Of a DNA stretch of 51,484 nt, positions 17,214 through 24,581 are shown in pieces. The stretch comes from Modestobacter altitudinis (GTDB taxonomy: Bacteria; Actinomycetota; Actinomycetes; Mycobacteriales; Geodermatophilaceae), in assembly GCF_005930475.1 (NCBI RefSeq), contig NZ_SJEW01000033.1, forward strand, positions 1-51,484. Direction: 5' to 3'. The notes under the pieces are model-generated. The model was not told where the DNA came from, did not search any database, and saw only the letters and a list, made by a program, of their open reading frames with translations. The first letter of the stretch is position 1. Each line of letters begins with the position of its first letter. Made by a program: the position numbers and the translations under genes.

Positions 17214-17564
17214 GTGCTCGCACTCTCCGACACCCGATCCCCGCTGGCCGAGCCGGCGCTCCTGTCCGTGCAGGTCCGGCGGACCCGCGCCACCGTGGTC
17301 CTCTCCGGTGAGCTGGACCGCGACAGCGCCCACCACCTCGTCGACGCCCTCGCCTCGCTGACCGGTACCGACCAGCCGTGCTGGGTGGTCGATGCCGCCG
17401 CCGTCACCTGGTGCGACGCCGGGGGGCTGCGGGCCCTGGCCGCGGCGCACGCACTGGCCCTCACGCACGGCCGCCGGCTCCGGCTCGTCAACGCCAGCCG
17501 GTGCGTCGAGCGACTCGTCCGGCTCAGCGGACTGGACCTCCGGATGGCCGAGGCACGGGCGTGA
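17214..17564 (+). CDS. STAS domain protein (anti-anti-sigma-like), first of a pair
   Basis: 116 residues from the GTG at 17214, chosen because GGGGAG lies about 7 nt upstream; a GTG at 17136 is open but lacks one. The STAS fold is visible in VVLSGELDRDSAHHLVDALA, PCWVVDAAAVTWCDAGGLRA and LRLVNASRCVERLVRLSG. The usual phosphorylatable serine in the D-S-S-G-L loop is replaced: the loop reads CDAGGL. It therefore probably cannot be switched by an RsbW-type kinase. A -10-like TACGGT at 17107 lies about 100 nt upstream. It is about half identical to the next gene. Confidence 0.82.
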   Translation: MLALSDTRSPLAEPALLSVQVRRTRATVVLSGELDRDSAHHLVDALASLTGTDQPCWVVDAAAVTWCDAGGLRALAAAHALALTHGRRLRLVNASRCVERLVRLSGLDLRMAEARA

Positions 17565-17727
17565 GAGCGCGACACGCCGCCGCCGCGGCTCCCGTGCTGC
17601 GGGTCTGGCGTGTCGCCCCGGCTCACGCATACGGTCAGTCCCGGAGCTGAGCGCGAGGCTCCGTGCACCGCCCGCCTGCGCAGACAGCACGCGCACCGCA
17701 CAGGCGCCCCCTGCCACCGGGAGAACC

Positions 17728-18129
17728 GTGGTCACCCCTTCCCCGTCCGCCGGCACGCCGACGGTCACCCCGTCGTCCATCGCCGTCTCCGTCGACCTGC
17801 CCCATGCCCGGGTCAGGGTGGCCGGAGAGCTGGACCGGGACTCCGCCCACCACCTGCTCGAGGCCGTCGAGATCCTGGCCACCCGGTCGAGCCGGAGCTG
17901 GCAGCTCGATGCGGCCGACGTGACGTTCTGCGACGCCGGCGGCCTCCGGGCACTGACCGGTGCGCACGCGATCGCCGCCTCGCACGGCCGCAGCCTGCAG
18001 CTGGTGCGCCGCAGCCGCTCGGTCGCCCGTCTGGTCTCGCTCCTCGGCGAGGACGAGGTCTTCCCGCCCGCTCCGACATCGGGGTCCCGGTCGGCGCGCG
18101 TCCTGTGTGGCACGACGCGCACTGCGTGA
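17728..18129 (+). CDS. STAS domain protein, second of a pair
   Basis: 133 residues from the GTG at 17728, with GGGAGAACC just before it. It is closely related to the preceding gene: both share GELDRDSAHHL and CDAGGLRAL, so this is a tandem duplication. The phosphosite serine is again absent. A C-terminal extension (PPAPTSGSRSARVLCGTTRT) is unique to this copy. TACGGT at 17630-17635 sits about 93 nt before the start, in the same place relative to the gene as in copy one, so promoter and gene were probably duplicated together. The PAS-GGDEF-EAL gene begins 77 nt after the stop. Confidence 0.8.
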   Translation: MVTPSPSAGTPTVTPSSIAVSVDLPHARVRVAGELDRDSAHHLLEAVEILATRSSRSWQLDAADVTFCDAGGLRALTGAHAIAASHGRSLQLVRRSRSVARLVSLLGEDEVFPPAPTSGSRSARVLCGTTRTA

Positions 18130-18205
18130 CCGGAGGGACCGTTCGTCACCCGGAGTGACGGCACGCACTCAGCTTCGGCCCGGGTTCCCGGGTTGACGGC
18201 GCCGG

Positions 18206-20563
18206 ATGAGCCACCCTGTCCCCGTGACCATCTCCGCCCCCGAGTCGCCCGGCGCCTCCGGGCCCACCGGCGCTGCCGGGCAGCGGCTGCGTGCAGCCGA
18301 CGTGCTGCTCGCCGACCGCGGTCAGCTCTTCCGCGCCCTGTTCCTCGCCGCGCCGATCGCCAAGGCGGTCGTGTCGCCGGACGGGCACCTGCTCGTGGCC
18401 AACCGGGCCCTGTGCGAGCTCACCGGCCGCACCTCGGGCGCGCTGGTCGGCCGGCACCTCGACCTGCTGACCCACCCGGACGACGTGCCGCTCGGTGACC
18501 GGGCGACCGAGCACGTGCCCGGGACCCCGCTGCTCGACCCGCAGCTGGAGGTCGTCGGTGAGCGCCGGCTGCGGCGGGCCGACGGCGAGAGCATCTGGGT
18601 GCACCAGTCCCAGGAGCTGGTCCGCCGCACCGACGGCGAGCCGCAGTTCGTGGTGGTGACGATGGTCGACGTCACCGACCGCCGGCGGGTCGAGGAGGAC
18701 CTGGTCCGCCGCGCGTACACCGACGCCCTCACCGGGCTGCCCAACCGGCGTGCGCTGACCGAGCGGCTGCAACGCGCCCTCGCCGTCGCCCGCCGCCGGG
18801 GCACCACGGTGGGCCTGCTCCACCTGGACCTGGACCGCTTCACCGCGGTCAACGACTCCCTCGGGCACGAGGGCGGCGACCAGCTGCTGTGCCAGGTGGC
18901 CGACCGGCTGCGCTGGAGCACCCGGGTCGAGGACACCGCGGTCCGCTTCGGGGCCGACGAGTTCCTCGTCCTGGCCGAGGACGTCGAGGACGTCGAGGCG
19001 CTGCGGACGCTCGCGGACCGGCTGCTCAGCGTCCTGGACGAGCCGTTCCACGTGCTCGACCGGGAGGTCGTCCTGTCGGCCAGCGTCGGCATGACGCTCG
19101 GCTCGGACCTCGCCCCGGAGGCGCTGCTGCGCCAGGCGCACAGCGCCCTCGCCCGGGCCAAGGCCAGCGGTGGCCGTGGCCGCGTCGAGGTGCACGACGG
19201 GGCCGTCGGCGAGGGCTACGTCGACCAGCTGCAGTTGGAGACCGACCTGCGGCGCGCGCTCGAAGCCGGTGAGCTGCGGCTGTTCTACCAACCGATCGTG
19301 GCACTGTCCGACGAGCGCCTGCTCGGCTACGAGGCCCTCATCCGCTGGCAGCACCCGACCCGGGGACTGCTGCCGCCGGGCGCGTTCCTGTCCGCGGCCG
19401 AGGACAACCGGCTCACCTCCCGACTGGGCGCCTGGGTCCTGCACCAGGCCTGCTGGGACGCCGCCGGCTGGGACGCCGACCTGCGGGTGCACGTCAACAT
19501 CTCCGCCCGGCACCTGGCCGAACCCGGCTTCAGCGAGCTCGTCGCCGACGCCCTGGCCGAGTCCGGGCTGGCCCCGGAGCGGCTGGAGCTGGAGATCACC
19601 GAGTCGACGGCGCTGTTCGCCGCCGACGCGACGCTGCACGCCGTCGACACGGTCACCGAGACCGGCGTGACGCTGGCCCTGGACGACTTCGGCACCGGCT
19701 ACTCCGCGATCACCGCGCTGCACCGGCTGCCCATCCACACGCTGAAGATCGACCGCTCGTTCGTCGCCGACGTCGTCGCCGAGCCCGCCACCGCCGCCCT
19801 GGTCCAAGGCCTGCTCCAGTTGGGGAAGGGCATGGGCCTGCAGGTCATCGCGGAGGGCATCGAGGACGGCGAGCAGGCCCGGTGGCTGCGCGAGCACGGG
19901 TGCTCGATGGCCCAGGGCTACGCCTTCGGCCGCCCGGCCCCCCTGCCGGCGCGCGAGCTCGAGGAGCTGCCCGACCTCGACGACGCCGACCTGCCGACCG
20001 GGCTGGACGGGACCGCCGGCGCGCCCCTGGTCCCGCTGGGCGAGTTGCACGACCCGACCGAGGACGAGTGGGGCCCCGAGGCAGACACCGGCCCGAGCCT
20101 CCGCTCGGCCGCCGTCCCCCAGTTGGACGCCTTCGTCCTGCCGGCCACCGGCGTGCTCCCCGCGCTGCCGGCGGACACCGACGAGCTGCCCGAGGTCGAG
20201 GCGGAGGTCGGGGCGACGGACGTGCCCGCCGAGCCTGCGACGGCCGAGTCCGCGGAGGCCGACCCCGCGGTCGCTGAGCCGGAGGTGGACGGGGCGGCCG
20301 ACGTCGTGCCGGCGCCCGGTTTCGACCCCGGGGTCTTCCGCCCGTCCCGCGCGTTCCTCGAGCTGCGCGAGCTGCTGAGGGCCAACGGGGCCGCGGACAT
20401 CGCCGGCGTCCCGGAGCCGCGGGAGCCCGTGGCGTTCGGTGACCTGCGGTCGCTGACCGACGACCCGACCGACTTCTCCGGCCTGCGGCCCTGGCTGGAG
20501 TCCTTCCAGCAGCGGCTCGGCCCGCGCACCGGTGACCTCCCACAGGTCGGCGACCGGGCCTAG
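18206..20563 (+). CDS. PAS-GGDEF-EAL cyclic-di-GMP protein
   Basis: 785 residues, cytosolic. A PAS domain occupies about residues 40-165 (FLAAPIAKAVVSPDGHLLVA). The GGDEF domain (about 170-335) has DALTGLPNRRAL but its active loop reads GADEF, not GGDEF. The inhibitory RxxD site is intact exactly five residues before it (RVED). The EAL domain (about 345-590) keeps YEALIRW, NISARHL, LEITES, LDDFGTGYSA, KIDRSFV and VIAEGIED, so phosphodiesterase activity is likely. The last ~190 residues are acidic and Pro-rich with a short conserved-looking end. It probably degrades c-di-GMP, with the GGDEF half as sensor. Confidence 0.92.
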   Translation: MSHPVPVTISAPESPGASGPTGAAGQRLRAADVLLADRGQLFRALFLAAPIAKAVVSPDGHLLVANRALCELTGRTSGALVGRHLDLLTHPDDVPLGDRATEHVPGTPLLDPQLEVVGERRLRRADGESIWVHQSQELVRRTDGEPQFVVVTMVDVTDRRRVEEDLVRRAYTDALTGLPNRRALTERLQRALAVARRRGTTVGLLHLDLDRFTAVNDSLGHEGGDQLLCQVADRLRWSTRVEDTAVRFGADEFLVLAEDVEDVEALRTLADRLLSVLDEPFHVLDREVVLSASVGMTLGSDLAPEALLRQAHSALARAKASGGRGRVEVHDGAVGEGYVDQLQLETDLRRALEAGELRLFYQPIVALSDERLLGYEALIRWQHPTRGLLPPGAFLSAAEDNRLTSRLGAWVLHQACWDAAGWDADLRVHVNISARHLAEPGFSELVADALAESGLAPERLELEITESTALFAADATLHAVDTVTETGVTLALDDFGTGYSAITALHRLPIHTLKIDRSFVADVVAEPATAALVQGLLQLGKGMGLQVIAEGIEDGEQARWLREHGCSMAQGYAFGRPAPLPARELEELPDLDDADLPTGLDGTAGAPLVPLGELHDPTEDEWGPEADTGPSLRSAAVPQLDAFVLPATGVLPALPADTDELPEVEAEVGATDVPAEPATAESAEADPAVAEPEVDGAADVVPAPGFDPGVFRPSRAFLELRELLRANGAADIAGVPEPREPVAFGDLRSLTDDPTDFSGLRPWLESFQQRLGPRTGDLPQVGDRA

Positions 20564-20569
20564 ACACGG

Positions 20570-20605
20570 CTCGAGCCGACCGGCAGGAACGCCGGTCGGC
20601 TCGAG
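20570..20605 (+). terminator. 15-bp hairpin after the PAS-GGDEF-EAL gene
   Basis: The arms CTCGAGCCGACCGGC (20570-20584) and GCCGGTCGGCTCGAG (20591-20605) pair perfectly with a 6-nt loop, 6 nt after the stop codon. A likely terminator. Confidence 0.7.
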
Positions 20606-20614
20606 GCCCCCTGC

Positions 20615-20673
20615 GGCTCCTCTGCAGGGTCCCGCGCCAAGCCTGCGAGGCGTGGGGGGCAGAGGGGTCCCTC
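20615..20673 (-). repeat. interspersed palindromic element, copy C
   Basis: The most diverged copy. Arms CCTCTGC and GCAGAGG pair, and the inner part is CGCC-AAGCCTGCGA-GGCG, without the CGCGAGCTCGCG palindrome. The end nearest the minus-strand gene is GGGGTCCCTC, 2 nt from the stop of the lipoprotein gene. It has the same position and polarity as copies A and B. Confidence 0.65.
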
Positions 20674-20675
20674 CG

Positions 20676-21368
20676 TCAGGAGGTCTGGACGGTGATCGTC
20701 GAGGTGCCGATGACCAGGCCGCCGGCGAGGGCGTCGGTCTCGAAGGTCGAGTTCAGCAGCGCGGCGGCCTCGTCGGAGAGCTTGACGGTGGTGCCGTCGA
20801 GCACGGCGGAGCCGTCCGCGTCCGTCGTCGGCGCGGACAGCGTGCTGCCGTCGAGGTTGAACAGCGGCGCGTTGCCGGCGGCGAGCCGGCCGTTGACGGT
20901 CACGTCGCCGAAGAGCCGGGCCGGCTTGCCCGGGTCGATGACGAAGTTGCTCAGCTCGACGGTGGTGCCGCCGGCGGCCAGGGTCAGGCCGCTGCCGTCG
21001 TGGAAGACGACGCCCTGGACCCACGGGCGGTAGCCGGTCTCGCGGTCGTAGAGGGTCACCGTGCCGCCGGTGATCGGGAAGTCTACGACGCCGGTCGTCC
21101 CGTCGAGGGTGGCCGTGCCGGTGACGCCCGGGGTCAGGCCCAGCGTGCCGAGCGCGCTGACGAAGCCCTGGTCGAGGGTGACGGCGGTGTCGCCGCCCGG
21201 GATGGCGCGGACGACCGCGGCGGGCTTGGGCACGGACACCGAGCTGCTCGAGGAATCGGCGGCCTGGGCGGTGTCCACGTCGTTGGACCCACAGGCGGAC
21301 AGCCCGATGACGGCGCTGAGCGCGGCGGCGACGACGAAGCCCTTGCGAGTGGCGCTCCTGCGGTTCAT
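20676..21368 (-). CDS. putative lipoprotein, unrecognised
   Basis: 230 residues. A lipoprotein signal is clear: basic MNRRSATRKG, a hydrophobic helix, and lipobox LSAC with Cys26. A Ser-rich linker follows. The mature part is Thr/Val/Gly-rich and looks all-beta (GGTVTLYDRETGYRPWVQGV, GTTVELSNFVIDPGKPARLF, GDVTVNGRLAAGNAPLFNLD). It would sit on the outer face of the cytoplasmic membrane. I do not recognise a named domain; it recalls secreted beta-sandwich proteins of actinomycetes. Confidence 0.8.
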   Translation of the reverse strand: MNRRSATRKGFVVAAALSAVIGLSACGSNDVDTAQAADSSSSSVSVPKPAAVVRAIPGGDTAVTLDQGFVSALGTLGLTPGVTGTATLDGTTGVVDFPITGGTVTLYDRETGYRPWVQGVVFHDGSGLTLAAGGTTVELSNFVIDPGKPARLFGDVTVNGRLAAGNAPLFNLDGSTLSAPTTDADGSAVLDGTTVKLSDEAAALLNSTFETDALAGGLVIGTSTITVQTS

Positions 21369-21726
21369 GTCTGACTCCAAGTCGTGAGCGGGTGACGCAA
21401 CGACAGGAGTTCGAGGTCGGCACCCGAACCGGATGGGTCCCCCGGTCACAAATCGGTCACGGGCCAGAGGATGGCGTCCAACCGTTCGAGCTGCGGCCGC
21501 TCGGCGACGCGGCCGTCGCCCGACGACCGACCGCGCCGCCGGCGACCGACCCCCGGCATCACGAAGCCGCGCACCCAGGCACCGACCGGGGTCCGGCGCA
21601 GTCGTGCTCTGCTGCCCGGCAGGCAGCAGAGCACGACCGTCGTGGGCCGACCTCCCCGCGGCACGTGGCAGAACGCACATCCCACGGTCACGCGCCCGAC
21701 ACGCGGGACGGCGAGGATCGGTGGTC
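21369..21726. other. divergent intergenic region with a 16-bp hairpin
   Basis: 358 bp between the lipoprotein gene and the transglutaminase-like gene. It holds a perfect hairpin at 21601-21637 (listed separately). An 81-codon minus-strand frame, 21446-21691, starts MTVGCAFCHVPRGGR and ends LDAILWPVTDL. Its codon use is mixed and I do not recognise it, so it is not called as a gene. Confidence 0.4.
21601..21637. repeat. perfect 16-bp stem-loop in a divergent promoter region
   Basis: The arms GTCGTGCTCTGCTGCC (21601-21616) and GGCAGCAGAGCACGAC (21622-21637) flank the loop CGGCA. Because both flanking genes point away from it, it is not the terminator of either. It could be the terminator of an unannotated transcript, a 5' leader structure, or a regulator site. 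Confidence 0.7.
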
Positions 21727-22512
21727 ATGCGCACCGACGTCGCCTGCTCGTTGACCGTCTCCTCCCCCGTGCCGGCGACCGCGCTGCTGCAGGTCGCCGT
21801 CGCCGCCCCGGCCGGGGAGCAGCTGACCGTGCTGACCGACGGACGGCCGGTGCCCGTCGAGGAGATCGCCGTCCCCGGCGCGCGGGTGCACCGCCTGCAG
21901 ATCGGCGCCGGTGAGTCGACGATCGCCTACACCGCGCACGTCGAGTCCGGCGGCAGCCCCCGTGGGGTGACCCCGGCGGAGTGGGCCGAGTTCCTGCGCC
22001 CCAGCCGGTACTGCCCGTCGGACCAGCTCGAGGGGTACGCGAGCACCGAGTTCGACCGGACGACCCCGCGGGCCCAGCTGGTCGCCGACGTCGCGGCGTG
22101 GGTGGGCCGGCGGCTGGTCTACACCTCGGGCTCGAGCCGGCCGGTGGACACCGCCGTGGACACCCTGCTGCTCGGCCAGGGGGTCTGCCGCGACTACGCG
22201 CACCTGACCATCACCCTGCTCCGGGCGCTGGAGGTGCCGGCCCGGCTGGTCGCCGTCTACGCCCCCGGGCTGTCGCCGATGGACTTCCACGCGGTGGTCG
22301 AGGCCGACGTGGACGACGTCTGGAAGACCGTCGACGCCACGCGGCTGGCGCCGACGACGTCCCTGGTCCGGATCTGCTCAGGCCGGGACGCCGCCGACAC
22401 CGCCTTCCTCTCGCTCTTCGGCGGTCGGGCGACGCTGGGCGCGATGACCGTCACCGCCACGGTCGACGGCGAGCTCCCCGCACCGGACGACGAGCCGTTC
22501 GCGCTGCCCTGA
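21727..22512 (+). CDS. transglutaminase-like domain protein
   Basis: 261 residues. The C-terminal half is a transglutaminase-like (papain-type) domain. The catalytic Cys is in LGQGVCRDYAHLTITLLRAL, the His in SPMDFHAVVEA and the Asp in KTVDATRLAP, so the triad is complete. The N-terminal ~110 residues form a beta-rich region, as in many bacterial family members. There is no signal peptide, so it is probably cytosolic. Bacterial members act as proteases or amidases. Start ATG at 21727, with an in-frame GTG at 21721. Confidence 0.85.
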   Translation: MRTDVACSLTVSSPVPATALLQVAVAAPAGEQLTVLTDGRPVPVEEIAVPGARVHRLQIGAGESTIAYTAHVESGGSPRGVTPAEWAEFLRPSRYCPSDQLEGYASTEFDRTTPRAQLVADVAAWVGRRLVYTSGSSRPVDTAVDTLLLGQGVCRDYAHLTITLLRALEVPARLVAVYAPGLSPMDFHAVVEADVDDVWKTVDATRLAPTTSLVRICSGRDAADTAFLSLFGGRATLGAMTVTATVDGELPAPDDEPFALP

Positions 22513-22513
22513 T

Positions 22514-22572
22514 GGCCCCACTGCAGGGTCCCGCCGCGAGCTCGCGAGTGGTGGGGGGCAGTGGGGTCCTTC
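22514..22572 (-). repeat. interspersed palindromic element, copy B
   Basis: Arms CCCCACTGC and GCAGTGGGG surround the same CGCGAGCTCGCG core as copy A. It starts 1 nt after the transglutaminase stop and ends (GGGGTCCTTC) 1 nt before the stop of the opposing gene, so it fills the whole convergent gap. Confidence 0.75.
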
Positions 22573-22573
22573 G

Positions 22574-22843
22574 TCAGCTGCCGGCCGGTGTGACGCCGAA
22601 CAGCAGAACCCGCCGCTCGACGTCGTAGTGCACGGTGCCGGTGTTGGTGAGCAGGTCCTGCAGGTTGTCGGCGTCGTCGGGGTCCAGCGTGAGCACCTCC
22701 TCCCAGGCGCCTTGGTCGAGGACCAGCTGCAGGGTGTACGTCCCCGGCTTGCCGGGCTCTCCCGCGGTCCAGCTGAACTGGTAGTGACTCAGCTGACGGA
22801 CCTTGATGGTGTTGTCGGTCACGGGCTGCGGTACCTCGGGCAT
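22574..22843 (-). CDS. conserved hypothetical protein (89 residues)
   Basis: Start ATG at 22843 with GGAGGAG 6 nt upstream. The sequence reads as a small beta-rich protein: VRQLSHYQFSWTAGEPGKPG, TYTLQLVLDQGAWEEVLTLD and the acidic helix DPDDADNLQDLLTNTG. No signal peptide or membrane segment is present. The strong ribosome-binding site and regular codons make it real. I cannot name a function. Confidence 0.78.
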   Translation of the reverse strand: MPEVPQPVTDNTIKVRQLSHYQFSWTAGEPGKPGTYTLQLVLDQGAWEEVLTLDPDDADNLQDLLTNTGTVHYDVERRVLLFGVTPAGS

Positions 22844-22923
22844 GATCGCTCCTCCACGGATCGATGTGATCTGTCTCACACACTACCGAGCGGTCGCCCG
22901 TCCACCACCCGGGTCCGTCGGTG

Positions 22924-24153
22924 TCAACCCACCGCGTGCACCTCGGCCAGGCGGCGCTCCAGGAACGCCCGCTCGGTGGCGTTCCTCACCCGCTCGAGTG
23001 CCGCGGCGTAGGCCTGCGCCGCCTCGGTCCGCCGGTCCAGCCGGCGCAGCAGGTCGGCGCGGACGGCGTGCACCAGGTGCCCGGGCAGGTCGAGCTGGTC
23101 GACGAGCGCCAGCCCGGCCGCGGGCCCCTCCACCTCCGCGATCGCCACGGCCCGGTTGAGCGCCACCACCGGCGTGGGGGTCAGGGCGAGCAGCAGGTCG
23201 TAGAGGGCGAGGACCTGCCGCCAGTCCGTGTCCGCCGCCGTCGGGGCCTCGCTGTGCACGGCGCTGACCGCCGCCTGCACCTGGTACGGCCCGGGCTGCC
23301 CACGGCGCAGGCAGTCCCGCACCAGCGCCTGCCCCTCGGCCACCAGCGCCCGGTCCCAGCGCCGGCGGTCCTGGTCGGCCAGCAGCACCAGCTCGCCGTC
23401 GGCGGTGGTGCGGGCCGGCCGGCGGGACTCGGTGAGCAGCATCAGCGCCAGCAGCCCGGTCACCTCCGGCTCGTCCGGGAGCAGCTCGTGCAGCAGCCGG
23501 CCGAGCCGGATCCCCTCGGCGCAGAGGTCGGCGCGGGCCAGCTCGTCCCCGGCGCTGGCGGTGTGCCCCTCGGTGGAGACGAGGTAGACCACCGCCAGCA
23601 CCGGGCCGAGCCGCGCCGGCAGGTCCTGCTCGCCGGGCACCCGGTACGGGATGCGGGCGTCGCGGATCTTCGCCTTCGCCCGCACCAGCCGCTGCGCCAT
23701 GGTCGGCTCGGGGACCAGGAAGGCCCGGGCGATCTCGGCGGTGCTCAGCCCGCCGACGAGCCGCAGCGTGAGGGCCACCTGGGCGGCCGGCGCCAGGGCC
23801 GGGTGGCAGCAGGTGAACACCAACCGCAGCCGGTCGTCGGACACCGCGCCGACGTCCAGCGGCTCGTCGCGGGCGTGCAGCAGCGCGGCCTGGGCGTGCC
23901 GGTCGTCGCGGGAGGCCTCCCGCCGGAGTCGGTCGATGGCGCGGTGGCGGGCCGTGGTGATGATCCAGCCGGCCGGGCTGGGCGGGACGCCGTCCTCCGG
24001 CCAGCGCTGCACCGCCGCGGTGAAGGCGTCGGCGACCGCCTCCTCGGCGACGTCGACGTCCCCGAAGACCCGCACCAGCACGGCGACGGCGCGCGCGTAC
24101 TGCTCGCGGAACACCTGCTCGACCGTCTGCTCGACCGGCACGCCCGGGGTCAC
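22924..24153 (-). CDS. ECF RNA polymerase sigma factor with TPR-like C-terminal domain (ECF42 type)
   Basis: 409 residues from the GTG at 24153, which overlaps the YCII stop by 4 nt. Sigma region 2 is at residues about 10-75 (VFREQYARAVAVLVRVFGDV, AGWIITTARHRAIDRLRREA). Region 4 is at about 110-165 (VALTLRLVGGLSTAEIARAF, VPEPTMAQRLVRAKAKIRDA). A ~200-residue C-terminal extension follows (LARADLCAEGIRLGRLLHEL, ALNRAVAIAEVEGPAAGLAL). Large C-terminal domains plus a YCII/DGPF partner gene define the ECF42 group, where the extension, not an anti-sigma factor, is needed for activity. Likely self-activated; see the promoter at 24548-24574. Confidence 0.92.
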   Translation of the reverse strand: MTPGVPVEQTVEQVFREQYARAVAVLVRVFGDVDVAEEAVADAFTAAVQRWPEDGVPPSPAGWIITTARHRAIDRLRREASRDDRHAQAALLHARDEPLDVGAVSDDRLRLVFTCCHPALAPAAQVALTLRLVGGLSTAEIARAFLVPEPTMAQRLVRAKAKIRDARIPYRVPGEQDLPARLGPVLAVVYLVSTEGHTASAGDELARADLCAEGIRLGRLLHELLPDEPEVTGLLALMLLTESRRPARTTADGELVLLADQDRRRWDRALVAEGQALVRDCLRRGQPGPYQVQAAVSAVHSEAPTAADTDWRQVLALYDLLLALTPTPVVALNRAVAIAEVEGPAAGLALVDQLDLPGHLVHAVRADLLRRLDRRTEAAQAYAAALERVRNATERAFLERRLAEVHAVG

Positions 24154-24497
24154 TCCCCGCCCTGGAAGGGGCGCACCTCGATCGGCAGCCGGGTCGCCCG
24201 GGCCAGCCGGGTGCCCCAGTCGAGCGCCGCGTCCAGGTCCGGCGCCTCGATGATCGAGAAGCCGCCCAGGTGCTCCTTGCCCTCGACGTAGGGCCCGTCG
24301 GTGGTGAGCACCTCGCCGTCGGCCACCCGGACGACGGTCGCCGTCTTCGGGGAGTGCAGGCCGCCGGCGAACACCCACACGCCGGCCTCGCGCATCTGCC
24401 GGTCGACCTCGGTGACGTCGGACATGATCTGGCCGAGGTCCGGCGGCAGCGTGCCGTCACCGCTGGGCTCGACGACGCTGAGCAGGTACTGGGTCAT
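24150..24497 (-). CDS. YCII/DGPF family protein, partner of the ECF sigma factor
   Basis: 115 residues. It holds the YCII-related fold: MTQYLLSVVEPSGDG, VWVFAGGLHSPKTATVVRVA, the TTDGPYVEGKEHLGGFSIIE block and PIEVRPFQGGE. The TDGPY-EGKE stretch is the DGPF hallmark. Genes of this type travel with ECF42 sigma factors and are the main targets of that group. It is first in a two-gene operon with a 4-nt overlap. GGGAGGAGCACC precedes the start, and a GC stem (GAGCCGGC/GCCGGCTC, about 24516-24539) sits in the leader. The molecular function is unproven. Confidence 0.9.
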   Translation of the reverse strand: MTQYLLSVVEPSGDGTLPPDLGQIMSDVTEVDRQMREAGVWVFAGGLHSPKTATVVRVADGEVLTTDGPYVEGKEHLGGFSIIEAPDLDAALDWGTRLARATRLPIEVRPFQGGE

Positions 24498-24547
24498 GAG
24501 GTGCTCCTCCCTGACGGAGCCGGCCCGTCGCCGGCTCTCACCCTCTG

Positions 24548-24574
24548 TACGAACGGCGCCGGCCCGGATCGACA
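24548..24574 (-). promoter_or_regulatory. probable ECF42 promoter of the YCII-sigma operon
   Basis: Read on the minus strand: TGTCGA (24574-24569), a 17-nt spacer, then CGTA (24551-24548). ECF42 promoters are known to have TGTCGA at -35 and a CG-starting -10, so this fits self-activation of the operon. The transcript would have a ~45-nt leader. Confidence 0.6.
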
Positions 24575-24581
24575 GCCCCGC

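Noticed and set aside
21446..21691. 81-codon minus-strand frame as a gene
   Set aside because: Codon use is mixed, no family is recognised, and the frame contains the perfect hairpin. Left as a note in the intergenic entry.
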